A stretch of DNA of 30,185 nucleotides from Ophiothrix spiculata (lineage: Eukaryota > Echinodermata > Ophiuroidea > Amphilepidida > Ophiotrichidae), in the NCBI GenBank assembly GCA_000969725.1, contig JXSR01S044825.1; one strand, 5' to 3'. The notes beneath the pieces are model-generated. The model had not been told where the DNA came from and did not search any database. It saw only the letters and a program-made list of their open reading frames with translations. A program made the position numbers and the translations under genes. Positions 1-10,648 of this stretch are shown in pieces. Position 1 is the first letter of the stretch; every line of letters starts with the position of its first letter.

Positions 1-608
1 ACCAATACTTCAAAAATAAATGGTATGGTTAGTATACATGATATATGTTTAATATAAAATGCCCATTTTGATATCAAATGTACTAGGAATAATTTAAATT
101 TGGATACTTGTATCAATTGGAATATATAAGAAATTAAAATACAGTAACATTTTATGCAAGTATCATCCCTTCCAAAAATCTTGTAAATTATCACCTACCG
201 TATGGCTTTTAATATCTGTTTTGTGAGCTAGACAAACTTGACAGTGATTGTATATTCTCAGAAAGTTTTGTAAACAAAACCTGGTTGCCATGGGGACTAG
301 AATGCTTATTGTACTAATGATTGAAATTAAGATTAATCAACAAATAATAAGATATTGGAATGTTTTGTGTGTCTGATATGATTATTAAATTTATCATGAC
401 ATAAATCACTGAATCCATTATTTAAATAACTATCCTTTTGAAATTGCAGGTCAAAAAAAAAAGGAAAAGAAAGATTGAAATCTGATATTGATAAAGAAAT
501 CAAGTTTTCATGATGTGTGAAGCATATTTTTTTTCTTTCTGAAATGTATTGATCTGAACTTTGCAACGTCTAGGAAAACGTTAATATAAGGACTACAATT
601 TAGCCATT
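1..608. other. No gene seen
   Basis: AT-rich unique sequence; the 77-codon frame on the - strand is low-complexity (F/S/N-rich) and unconvincing. Confidence 0.5.
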
Positions 609-722
609 TCAGTCACATCACATTTGCCAAATTGTCTGCTATGTTTCATTGTGACAAAACGTCACATAAATTTCCATGAATGTTCTGTAGAATTATAGCT
701 ACAGATGGCAATGTGATGTCAA
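609..722. repeat. Small inverted repeat with nested hairpins
   Basis: GTCACATCACATTTGCCA (612-629) pairs with TGGCAATGTGATGTCA (706-721) with few mismatches. Between them lie TGTGAC-AAAAC-GTCACA (near 650-666) and a TGTAG..CTACA hairpin (near 686-703). It may be a degraded MITE. Confidence 0.45.
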
Positions 723-1170
723 AATGTGGTTTAGGCTATGAAGGGTCATATCAGGATAGGGCAATTTTTACGATTTTTGCAAGAAAATATCTTTAGGTGT
801 GCACTTTTTTCAATGCAAATTACCTCAACATGGATTTTTTTCCTGGAATTTCTGGTACCCATTTTAGCTCTGCCTACATATCATTCTCTGCATTCAGCTG
901 AACTTTTTTGCAGATCATGCACACTAAACCTGGCTCGTCACACTGCTATTTCCACATTTAAGTGGCTGGTAAGGAAATTAATGTCTGAAAGATAAGTGGT
1001 TATGAAATTGAATAATGTTACAAAAAATTGACATTATAATCCTAGTAAATTTGTGGAATCATCTGTGCCAGTCTATTCCATTCATAGAAAGGTTGTAAAG
1101 GTGTCTTGAAAAGGGTTTTATACCTGCAGGAGTGAATTTCATGGAGGTTACCAGAGTCCCTTTGGATTCT

Positions 1171-1362
1171 TACTCTCTAAATGCAAAAGAGTGAAAATTC
1201 ACTCTGTTCTTGGAGTGAAAGTAGTTTCACTCAATAAGAGTGAAATTCACTCTCAAAAGAGTGAAATTCACTCTGAAAAGAGTGAAATTTCACTCTTATT
1301 GAGTGAAACTACTTTCACTCCAAGAACAGAGTGAATTTTCACTCTTTTGCATTTAGAGAGTA
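1171..1362. mobile_element. Near-perfect palindromic element of GAGTGAAA modules
   Basis: Arms 1171-1253 and 1279-1362 are reverse complements over 83/84 bases with one single-base indel, around a 25-base spacer. The spacer itself contains another AGAGTGAAATTCACTCT palindrome. TA dinucleotides bound both ends (TACTCTCTAAATG / CATTTAGAGAGTA), as for a TA-inserting MITE. It would form a long hairpin if transcribed. Confidence 0.85.
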
Positions 1363-2939
1363 GTGATACAGCTTCTGAGTCTTTAGACTCTTTTTCCAAC
1401 TGGACTCTTTGTGCTTTTATTTGCTAGAGTCTTTGTGCAAGTGGACTATCTAACTGTGCCAACATATAGAGCCCTGCCCAGTACTGATGTACCTGATGCA
1501 TCTTTTTACCTAAGTTACAGAAGTCTATGTGGAGAGTGTCTGGAAATGTATTGCATGCTGTGAAATGTATGTGTCAAAATTTAATATCAAATCTCAAAGT
1601 GACCCTCTAAACTTAGTTATTCACCTCAAAACAAGCTGATAATTGTTGATTTACCTGGACATTAAAATAATAATAAGAGCAAAAAAGGAAGCAATTTTAA
1701 TGTCAGGAAGTCATTTACCTGGTTAATACCACAACCCCCAGATGGCAGCTGAGGGAGTGATCTTAGTACTTTTCATTCATAAATACAAGTGAACTTGAGG
1801 TTAAGCTTCTGTTTCAAAAGTGGATATTTTGGTCTGATTTTGTGGGATTAGTGGGTTTGTTTTGCGGTTAAGATGTTGTTTTAATGTCTCCAAGTTTAGC
1901 AGTTCTAGAAGCCATGTGGCTAGAGAATAAAGAAGAGAAGTGTCATTTATGGTTATACTGTATTGAAATACAGGAAAAAATGTCAAGACAAAATTGTTTC
2001 ATTTTACTGTCTTTGATTAAAATTAATATCTTTTTAAGTTCATCAACCAATTTAATTCACATCTTAAGCTTAAATTGAACTGTCGAAAGAATTCCACCTT
2101 TTATAAAAGTAGTAATTTTGATATTCTGCACTTAGTTTATTCTGCACTCAGTTGATGACGACCCCAGTTGAGTTCTTCTTCTTCTTCTTCTTCTTCTTCC
2201 TTTATAAGTGTAAACTTCAATACTGAATATTATCACACTACAGTGGCGTGCGTGCTCCATGTCCAAAACAAATGCAAGTTCCATCCAAAAGTGCAATATT
2301 TACAGGTGCGGTTAAAATCAGGATACTGCATGATGATTACTTGGAGCTAGCCCTCAATGCTGTCTTGAAAACATTTCTCCAGGAGGTTCTAATCCCTTGT
2401 AGTGTGGGGACAATGAAGAAAGGTATATCTTGCTACTGCAGTATGGCGTCCAGAAGCGGGATATGTGACCTCTGGTACTTGATGATAAAGTTGTAAGGAG
2501 TTCAGTGCCATCTCAATGATACTTAAATAAATTAGTGACTTTAATAATACAATTTGCCATTATGAATAGACATCATTGTAAGGAGATTTGTAATCATGTC
2601 ATCATAATTTAAAACAAATTGCTCAGTAATTGATAAAATAAATATCAGTTTTGTATTGAAATCTGGTGCAGGTTAAAAACTTCATTTCATTGTAAATAGT
2701 GAACTTCATTTCAACCTTGGCACTTTTCAAAGACAATTGATCTACCTGGTGACCCCACTTAATTTAAGAATGAAGTAAAAACTTATATTAAGTCTGAATG
2801 ATTCAACTTCTAGGCTATGAATTGCTTGAAGGGAAAAGGTTATAATCTGGTCCCAGCCCTTGTTCAGACTGTTGAATCTAACAAATCTCGCCTTCAGCAA
2901 ACCACTAACTTTTACATTCACTTTCTTTGGACCAAGCGT
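1363..2939. other. No gene recognised
   Basis: Apart from the (TTC)9 tract, this is unique sequence. The frame at 2248-2496 (with KIRILHDDYLELALNAVLKTF) looks a little more protein-like than its surroundings but lacks an ATG start, a clear acceptor and any known motif. Confidence 0.4.
2173..2199 (+). repeat. (TTC)9 microsatellite
   Basis: Nine perfect TTC units; likely length-variable. Confidence 0.97.
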
Positions 2940-3272
2940 CAGTGGCATAGCCAGGTAGGGGAAAGGGGGGGGGGTGCAGATTGCCCCTGACAAAATTTTT
3001 AGGTAAGGGAAAGGGATGGGGGCAGACTCCCCCCCCTGACAAAAAGAAATATAGACAGAAAATATAAGGAAAATCATGAAAAAGAGGACCAATTTATCCT
3101 AATAAGTTTGTCCTTCTTGGAGCCCAAAATTACCCCTGCATACACACTGATTGTGATTTTTTTTACCATAAGGGGCTTTTTTCCTGTCTAAGCGACAGTT
3201 TTTTTGGGTAAATATGACCAAAACTCCTGAGAATATGCAACCCCCCCCCCTTTTTTTTTTGCTATGCCTATG
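2940..3272. mobile_element. hAT-like MITE with 8-bp target duplication
   Basis: The left end CAGTGGCATAGCCAGG and the complement of the right end CATAGGCATAGC form short TIRs. It is flanked by CCAAGCGT (2932-2939) and CCAAGAGT (3273-3280), an 8-bp duplication with one mismatch. CAGTGGC-type ends plus 8-bp duplications are typical of hAT elements. The interior carries G and C homopolymer runs (10 G at 2965, 10 C then 10 T at 3241) and no transposase. Confidence 0.8.
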
Positions 3273-3280
3273 CCAAGAGT

Positions 3281-4801
3281 GCAGATTTAAGGCGCATTTT
3301 TCGATTAAGACAATTTTTAAAATTTTAAAAAGTTTTATAGACACTATTTAACATGTAATGATAAATTGCTGAAAGCTTCAAATTATAACATGCTACACTG
3401 ATGATGGGATAGGAGTTGTAGAGACCTGAAAAGAGAGAATGCTTGTATACTAAACTTCACTTTGTGTTGATTTTATTTAAGTTTAGGCCAAAAAAGTTTT
3501 TATGCCTACCTTATTTTTTTGACCTTTAATTGTTCATCTCATCTCAGATGTCGTTTTTTAACTTGCAAACTCAAGGAAGAGAGAGATTTATTAGGTAAAA
3601 TGAGGGACAAATATCAAAATATAAAACAATGAAATTTCTCTTTAACCATTTTGTCCATGCGATGGCCATGTAAATTTCAAATATTTTTGACAGGATCACA
3701 GGCTGAATTGTTTCCCACTTAACAGTTCTTGACAAAACCAAAGTGGCACTATTAATTACACTCTCAATATACAAACCTCTTGGGGATTAATTTTTATACA
3801 AAAACACTTCAAAAACAGTCTATAATCAAGCTTTTATTCAGAGACCTTTCATATTCTCTGATTAACCCTATCACTCGTTAGGGTAAGTCTCATGTCGGAA
3901 AACTTGAGAATATTCTCAATTTCACCCCCTTGGCAACACTTAAAACAGTTTTTGGTGTAAGTGCACCTTTTCATACCTGTGGTCAGTTTTTGATAAGCCT
4001 GTGTTCAGACAGTCTTGAGCATACAGGTAATACGATCTTTAAGTTCACTTTTTGAACCAAAAATGAACTTTTAATAAAGATTGAACAGGCGAAAATTGAG
4101 AGAGTATCGGATGATAAATTGCAGGGTCCTGGCGTCAATTACCAAATGGTTTCCAATCTCTTTCCCATTTTAAGAGCTTCATGTTTGCAATATGTTGTAT
4201 GTCTTTTATGGTATTTGAGTTAAGTAATGTGGAACAGAACTTTCTGAGCTAGACAGCATGCATTGTCAACCTATAAAAACTGGTGAAATATTTAAGCTGG
4301 GTAATGGGTAAAATGGCATAAAATATAACACAGATTGTTAACTTAATTGATAATTTTGTTTTTACTGTACTAAAGTTGGCTCATAATGCAACCAAAGCTT
4401 TGGTCTTAGAACCAGTGTTCTCGATAAGGCGCAATTGGTGCAGGAGTTTGGAAAACTGGCACAACAGGTTTTTGAAAATATGAAAGAATTATACTTTTTC
4501 TGCTTATTTTTGCCACTTTTTAGCATCTGATAGTAATTTCAGTGCAAGCACCTCTTCAACTAGGTCAAAATTAGTCAATTTGGCTGAAGCTCTAAAATCT
4601 TACAAGAGAATCCTGCCTATTGATGTTTCAAATAATTTTCGGAAATGAAAATTGTGTCACAGTATTGAGTGTGCAATTTACACAACTACGCAACGCTTTC
4701 CATGCGCGCAAGATGTCGCAGTACTGTTATTACTGATTGGAAATGGCGCTGCGTACTTTCCAATGTCCTGTGCTTGTTACCACGTTGGCTGTGTTCAAAT
4801 T
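3281..4801. other. No gene seen
   Basis: Unique AT-rich sequence between the hAT-like MITE and the foldback element; no TIR pair or domain recognised. Confidence 0.5.
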
Positions 4802-4967
4802 GTCAGTAGTTCAGTCAAATTGCATTTAAAGGTCAAAATAATGAGAACAGAAATGAAACTTCCATTATGCATTTTCTGAAAGTGTTAGAATTAATATACA
4901 AAAAAGTTTACCAAAATCAACCCTTGGGAAATATTGGAAAAATCTATTTTTTCAAAATGGCCACCAA
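4802..4967 (+). repeat. Left terminal inverted repeat of the foldback element
   Basis: Matches the reverse complement of 6873-7052 with scattered substitutions and a ~9-base indel near the outer end (after CAGT). The inner end is AAAATGGCCACCAAA. Confidence 0.85.
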
Positions 4968-5389
4968 ATGCACCTAAAATATGCTTAACCATTCTGGAAA
5001 AGATGTATTTGTAAAAAACACATATGCATATTTGCAATATTTTAGTAAATAGTATAACTGTGATTATAAAATTATGCTTACATTCTACATTTCTGGTATA
5101 TTTTACAAAATGGCCACCAAAATGGATGCAAAAAGCAACTATTGTTACAGTATGTAATTTGTCAATATCATCTACAGCAAAATATACAGCGTGTCTTCTT
5201 GATGCATCTTAAATAGACCCTCACTGTATTTTACTGTTTTGTATCTTACTTTGTCATGATTCCAAATGGCTGCCAATCATCCAGTCTTTAATTGTATTTA
5301 TTAAAAGATAAACTATATGAACTTATCATGTATCATAGGCCCCATCCTGATTTCAAGACATGTTATTAATTGAGTTTAAGTACAGTTGG

Positions 5390-6600
5390 TCTGTTTGTTC
5401 TTTTAAAGCCATCTTTCATTAATATTTTGAAGTAAAATCAAGTTTTCCATTGCTGTATTTATGGCTTTATATCAATTTTGACGGTCATTTTGAATTTCTA
5501 AGGGCGCCATTTTGAATCTGGAATAAATGGCAACATACGGTAATCTAAGAGGGGTTGGTCTGTTAGTAACCTGGTACCCGGTAAAGCTGTCTATAATCGA
5601 GCATTAAAAAAAAAAGTTTTTCAATGCTGTTTTAATGTCTCTCTAAATCAATTATCAACGGCAAAATTTACTTCGTCGGTCATTGTGGACCTTGTGGCAT
5701 TATTTTGGATTTGAAACATGTCAGCAGTAGAATTTTTGGAGGGGTTTATCTGCCGGAACCTTCAAAACCACTTTCAATTAATTCTTTTGAAACAAAAAAA
5801 TGTTTTAATGTGCCACTCTAACACATTTTGTGCCTCCAAACTATAATCTGGCGGCAATTTTGGACTTTTTATGGGTTCCATATTGGATTTGAATCATGTC
5901 AGCAACATAATATTTAGACAATTGGATCTGTTGGTATCTCATGACCATTTTCTATCATTTATTTAGAGAAAAATATTTTCTTTTAATGTTGTTTAATGCC
6001 AACTTAACACAATACTGGGTGATTTTGGTGACCATTTTGGGTCTTTAATGGGTGGATTCGATATTGGTTTTGAAGAGATTCGTCTTTAGGTACCCTCAAA
6101 GCTATTTTCCATTGATTATTTATTAAAAAGGTAAACAGTTTTAACGCTGTTTTAATGAATTCTTCTATCTCTATTGAGTGACAAAAATGAGTTTTGATTG
6201 CAATTTTGGACTTTTTTATGGTGTGCTTTTTAGATTTAAGAACGCTTGAGGGAGAAATTTGGCTGTTGGTACCCTATACATCATTTCTATCGATTATCTA
6301 AAAAAAGAAGGAGGTTTTCAATGCTGTTCAAATGCCCCTCTAGTCATTCTTGAGTGACAGAATGATTTTAGGTAGCTAATTTTGGAATTTATTACAAACG
6401 TCGTTTGAATTCTGATAAATGTTTGAAATAAAACATGGGGAGGAATGGGTGTTTCCTTCCCTCATACCCATCTTACATCGATTATTTAAAATACCTAAGG
6501 TTTTTAATACTGTTTAATGGTATTTTTATCCATTTTGAGTTATAAACATTGTATTTCAGTGGCCAGTTTGGACCTTTAATGGGTTCCATATTGAATTTAG
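5390..6600 (+). repeat. Diverged tandem array of ~175-bp units
   Basis: Successive units share the order: GGTACC-like start, TCATT/ATCGATTATT, TTTTCAATGCTGTTTTAATG, TTGAGTGAC, GGCAATTTTGGAC, TTTAATGGGTTCCATATTGGATTTGA. Unit starts fall near 5390, 5555, 5740, 5921, 6076, 6260 and 6440. Units are diverged and carry small indels, which implies an old array that is not being homogenised. Confidence 0.75.
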
Positions 6601-6872
6601 AGTTAGTAAATGGCATAATTCAAGGTCACAATTATGATCCATATGTTTCTTTCTCTTAATTTGTCAACTTTTTAATTCAAATATGCTTGTTTTGTCGATT
6701 TCATGAATATATGCTATTTAGTAGCCATTTTGAATCTAAAATATGCATTTGACATAATTCAATTTCTAAATATGTATTAGGTATTGTTAAAGACACCATT
6801 ACACAATGATCATTTTGCATATTCAGTTGTTTAAAACGGTTGCTGTAAGCAGATTATAGCAAATATATGCTT

Positions 6873-7052
6873 TTTTGGTGGCCATTTTGTTTTTCTCATT
6901 TTTCCCATACTTCCCAAGGATTGATTTTGGTAAACTTTTTTGTATAATATTTCTGACACCTTCAGAAAATGTATAGTAGAAGTTTCATTTCTGTTCTAAT
7001 CATTTTGACCTTTCAAACAAATTTCAGTTAATTTTACTGGACTACAGTGCCT
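6873..7052 (-). repeat. Right terminal inverted repeat of the foldback element
   Basis: Begins TTTGGTGGCCATTTTG and ends near ACTGGACTACAGTGCCTG; pairs with 4802-4967. Confidence 0.85.
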
Positions 7053-7425
7053 GTCAGAAATTTATTTGAAACAATTAATAGCACATACCACTTCTGATGA
7101 ACTACTAGGAAGTCTACCTGTCTTGTTCTCCTCTAATTTCACTTCAACTTCCATGAACCTTGGTTAATAATGAACATGGCAATGGGTTTATCCCTGAGAG
7201 CTTCCTTCTTGCCTACCTGGCCGGTATTATAGCCTCAAGGTATAGTAGCTACCTGCACACCTGTAGTTTGTCATGAACTTGGAATGATGGGTATGTACTT
7301 GAAGATATATTTAGATGTTCAAGGCTATGTTTTCTTCTTAGATCACATATTCTCAGCTGGTGGTTCACATGCAAAGCTTGAAATTATGGTATTTGGACCA
7401 ATGAATGGTGCTTAAGACTGCACAA

Positions 7426-7434
7426 TATATAAAG
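7426..7434 (+). promoter_or_regulatory. TATA-like box before the 7477 reading frame
   Basis: TATATAAAG followed by GAAGTGAA. A start site ~30 bases downstream would fall near 7457-7465, just before the ATG at 7477. In AT-rich DNA such boxes arise by chance, so this is only supporting context. Confidence 0.2.
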
Positions 7435-7476
7435 AAGTGAATAAGTAAAAGGAGGAATGCCATAGTTTAGTTGAGC

Positions 7477-7704
7477 ATGGATTTGATTCCAGTTGAGGAT
7501 CTTGTAATGGTATCATCATACCGCCCAGGTCTATCGCCATATCGATACGTCGATAGACCTTCAGAAATTCTAGTTCTGGAAGAATTTGGGGTTGACGGAT
7601 GTTTCAATAGTGACCGTTGTCAACGTCATGTACAGTATAACAGGTTTAGTCAGTTTTATAAAGTGCAACAGTATTGGTACGTACTACTTGCTGTGAATAC
7701 TTAA
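7477..7704 (+). CDS. Unrecognised 75-codon reading frame, possible first exon
   Basis: I do not recognise this protein. The ATG at 7477 has a good context (A at -3, G at +4). A TATATAAAG box lies at 7426-7434, about 50 bases upstream, and a minimal upstream ORF (ATG CCA TAG) lies at 7457-7465. The frame is hydrophilic and mixed in composition (for example VDRPSEILVLEEFGVDG), unlike the low-complexity translations of the surrounding AT-rich DNA. A donor-like TTG|GTACGT sits at 7676/7677, so coding could end there and splice onward; otherwise the frame stops at 7702-7704. A 10-bp hairpin lies inside it (7527-7560). No signal peptide, membrane segment or known motif is visible. It may simply be a chance ORF. 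Confidence 0.2.
   Translation: MDLIPVEDLVMVSSYRPGLSPYRYVDRPSEILVLEEFGVDGCFNSDRCQRHVQYNRFSQFYKVQQYWYVLLAVNT
7527..7560. repeat. Hairpin AGGTCTATCG/CGATAGACCT
   Basis: Perfect 10-bp arms around a 14-base loop, itself containing ATCGAT, inside the unrecognised 7477 reading frame. Confidence 0.8.
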
Positions 7705-9096
7705 AAAATTCATTTGTAGTTTGAATTTTCATATTCCTGCTTATATAGTGGGGATTTGAAACTTGATATAAATGGAATCACATTCCTGAAAATGGGGGTA
7801 AATATTTTGGCATCTTAGAGAGCTATAAGTTCAATGTGTATGATAGAAAGTTAAAAAGCTGGGGCTCTCAGGATTATCTGTATTAGGTTACAGAAGGTTC
7901 AAGTAAATTGTTATGAAAAGATTATGATGAATTAGAATCCTTATGGAAAAAAAAATCCATAGGAAAGACTGAATTGGAGATTAGCTACTTCTCTGATGTT
8001 ATTGCAAGTAAAGTGCTAAGGTATTATTATTATAATAAAAGGTATTATTATGAAATTCTGTGGTTGAACCTCAAACATCCATCAACAAGCCAACTTTAGA
8101 AGCTACCATAGGACAGCTTTTCTTCAATAGGCTGTTATGTAGTAACAGATAAAGTGAGCACATAAAAAAATATTCAGCAAAAGGTTAAGGTATATCATGG
8201 CCTGACAGAATAGGAGCACCCTTGTTTCCACACTTACACTTCTCTTTTTGCATAAAATATTGTGTTCCATTATGTTGTACGAATTCCCCCACGGATGGCC
8301 AGGCTGAAGTCAGTTTCCTTTCTTCAACTTCAATATTGAATGATGCTATTGCTATTGTATGATTAAGCATTCATTGGCAAAATGCGTTGTTTTTTGGTTT
8401 TTTTAGGGGGGGGGGTAAATATCCAGATCAAAGTTGAATTAGAAATCAAGAATCAAGTTTAAGCTAAATCTATTTCTTAAGAAAATAATAACTTTTACTT
8501 GTACAAGTTTCTACCAAAAGAGACAACCACTCTGACAACCTATAGAATTATTACCAATGACACTAAATACTTTGCATGCAGGTGACCCAAGAAAGTTTTG
8601 CTTTATTGGTTGGTTGAAATAGTAATTTAAATTTGCAGGAGTTGTCCCAAAATGACCACAAATTCTATTGTAATAATATATGCAGCAGAAAATTCAAGAT
8701 AAAGGTTGTCTGTTTTGTTATACAAAAATTTTCTAAGGGTTGTGGTTGGTTAAGGTCAGTGACCGAATGAGGACCAAGGAATGCTTTTAAGGTGCCTTTA
8801 TGGTGAGGACAAAAGTTGTACAAATTATAACAAATTTCTGCAGTTTCAGCTCATTAGTGGTATTGTTTAATTGATGGAGTGTTTATGTAACACATGCAAA
8901 GTGCTTATTTGCACAATTTTGTCCATTGATTTTATTTCCAATGGCTTGATATGGGTTGATGGATTGCTGTGAAGGGCTTCCAAGAGTTCTCTGTACTCCA
9001 GTGACCAGTCAGGTTGCTGAGCATATGCCGTGGCAAAAGGATGCACTTGTCGTCTCATACATGTAGGTCTAGCTCATTGTAGCATATCTGATGTGC
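7705..9096. other. No gene seen
   Basis: Unique sequence with a 10-G run at 8407-8416; short frames on the - strand near 8185 and 8867 have no recognisable content. Confidence 0.45.
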
Positions 9097-9100
9097 AAAT

Positions 9101-9358
9101 GTGATGACTCACCCCGAAAAAAGGGACTTTACCACAGAACACTTTTCAAGAAACAAGTGAAAATAGGCAGCAAAAAATAAAGAAAATAATAAGAATTTCC
9201 AGCAGATTTTCTGTTGTAAAATTTGATCGCCTTGATCAATTTCAACAAGTAAGGTGTCATTTAAAAGCTTGAACAATGCTGCAATAGATGAAAGGAAAAA
9301 TATCAAAATTGATATCATCTGCAAAGTCCCCCCTTTCGGTCTTGGGGTGAGCCATCAC
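9101..9358 (+). mobile_element. MITE family A, copy 1 (4-bp target duplication)
   Basis: TIRs are GTGATGACTCACCCCGAAA (left) and, on the complement of the right end, GTGATGGCTCACCCCAAGA. It is flanked by AAAT on both sides (9097-9100, 9359-9362). The interior is shared with 16943-17208 in the opposite orientation, including AATAAAGAAAATAATAAGAA, GATCGCCTTGATCAATTTCA and an AAGTCCCCCYTTTCGG end. Non-coding. Confidence 0.88.
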
Positions 9359-9362
9359 AAAT

Positions 9363-10322
9363 AGTATAATACTTCAGATATGCTTCAATGAGCTACATGT
9401 AGAAGACAACAACTGTATCCTTTTGCCAAGGCGGCCCACATATAGCATGCATTTTATGCTTGATGATAAGCAGCCAATTCATCAAGTTACAATCCTTCGA
9501 GAATAACGATTTTGAGTTTGCACACCGATGGTTTTCATATCAAATTAAGAAAAATTCAATCTCAATTTGGGATCTCCCATACCTCTACAGATCACCTGCA
9601 GAAGATAATTCCATCTTTGTGTTATAATCACAACATTCCTCCTATGATAAACCTCCCATAAAAGTTAAGTACAGTCATTTGTCAAGCTTGATGTCAAAGA
9701 AAACATTTGTTTGGTATAAAAATCAAAGAAATTGATACCATATTTAAACTCTTGTCCAATGACCCCTTGTAGAAAATCCTGAGGTCAATACTAGACCCCC
9801 ATTCTAAGGAAAACAAAGGTGGGTTCAAACGCAGGTTGCTCTTCTGGAACTTTATTAATACCATCAGGCGAGGCAAATTTTGGTATTAACATTTTTGTTA
9901 CTCAATGAATTTCAATCCCAAGAGCCACACACAAGAATATTGTAAAAACATGGTTTTAGGGTAAAAAAGATGAGATTAACCCTGTACTGAAACACTTCCT
10001 TTTTGATTCAAATAAAATTGTGGATGAGGAAAGTTTTTTGATATGGGATTTATTGGTATTAGCCTGTTCATTTTCAAATAAAGGTTTATTTTGCTTAAGG
10101 TGGTAGTTCAAGCTGCCACTGTGTCTGAGAGGGGTAACATTTATTAGGCCTATAGAATTTTGTTGCCCTTAAATGACCAACCTGGGGAATTCAGGGTCAA
10201 ATGTCTTTTTTCTCCCAAGAACAAAACTTAAAATTTATGTTCATTAATATTTTGCTGAATTAAAAGTTTTGATTGAAAACTTCTGCAGGTACATGTTAAT
10301 GTGCTCACTAATAGTAATACCC
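9363..10322. other. No gene seen
   Basis: Unique AT-rich sequence; one TAGGCCTA octamer at 10145. Confidence 0.5.
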
Positions 10323-10648
10323 TGGGATCATTACCTTACATTTACGGCATCGTACCCGGCTGAAATTCAAGAGAATGCCAACCGGAGACTGTATCATTAG
10401 TTGGTGACCAAAAGGTATTAATCGGAAACCGGGTGGTGTTTGTAAGTCAAAGAGATGCCAAAAGCTTGCCGCGTTGATTAACTATGGAGTAACTCTGGAG
10501 TTAAAACCTTGCATCTTGTTACAATGTCTTACGTTTGGTCTGATAACAACTGGTGACCAATGCAAGCAATTACCAAGGTTGGACCAATTTTTTTTCAGCA
10601 TAGCAACATCATCCCAGACATCAGTCGGTGGCCGGTGTTGTGTGACCA
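10323..10648 (+). repeat. TIR repeat family B, diverged copy 1
   Basis: Aligns in the same orientation with 18741-19066. Shared landmarks are ACCCTGG at the start, TGCCGC then AGTTAAAACC, TTAMWATGTCTTA followed by TGGTC..ATAACAA, and CCGGTG..TGTGACCA near the end. The TIRs are eroded here (TGGGATCATTACC at left; complement TGGTCACACAAC at right). No coding capacity. Confidence 0.65.

Larger units (their letters stand above)
4802..7052. mobile_element. Large foldback element with tandem internal units
   Basis: The ends are inverted copies of each other: 4802-4967 pairs with 6873-7052. For example AAAAGTTTACCAAAATCAA reads on the left and its complement TTGATTTTGGTAAACTTTT on the right, with AACAGAAATGAAACTTC and AAAATGGCCACCAAA also mirrored. 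Inside, a motif reading AAATGGCYRCC recurs at 4954, 5107 and 5263 (~155 bp apart). It then flips to GGYSATTTTG-like versions at 5503, 5678, 5850, 6027, 6198, 6371, 6560, 6721 and 6877 (156-189 bp apart). Each unit also carries a T-rich TTTTAATGCTGTTTTAATG segment. No coding frame is present, so it is non-autonomous. The overall form recalls foldback transposons such as the sea-urchin TU elements. The exact ends and any target duplication are unclear. Confidence 0.8.

Noticed and set aside
2241-2260. CAGTGGCGTGCGTGC as an hAT end
   Set aside because: No matching inverted end or duplication within 1 kb.
2742-3344. 116- and 81-codon frames on the - strand
   Set aside because: They overlap the hAT-like MITE and its homopolymer tracts; no domain is visible.
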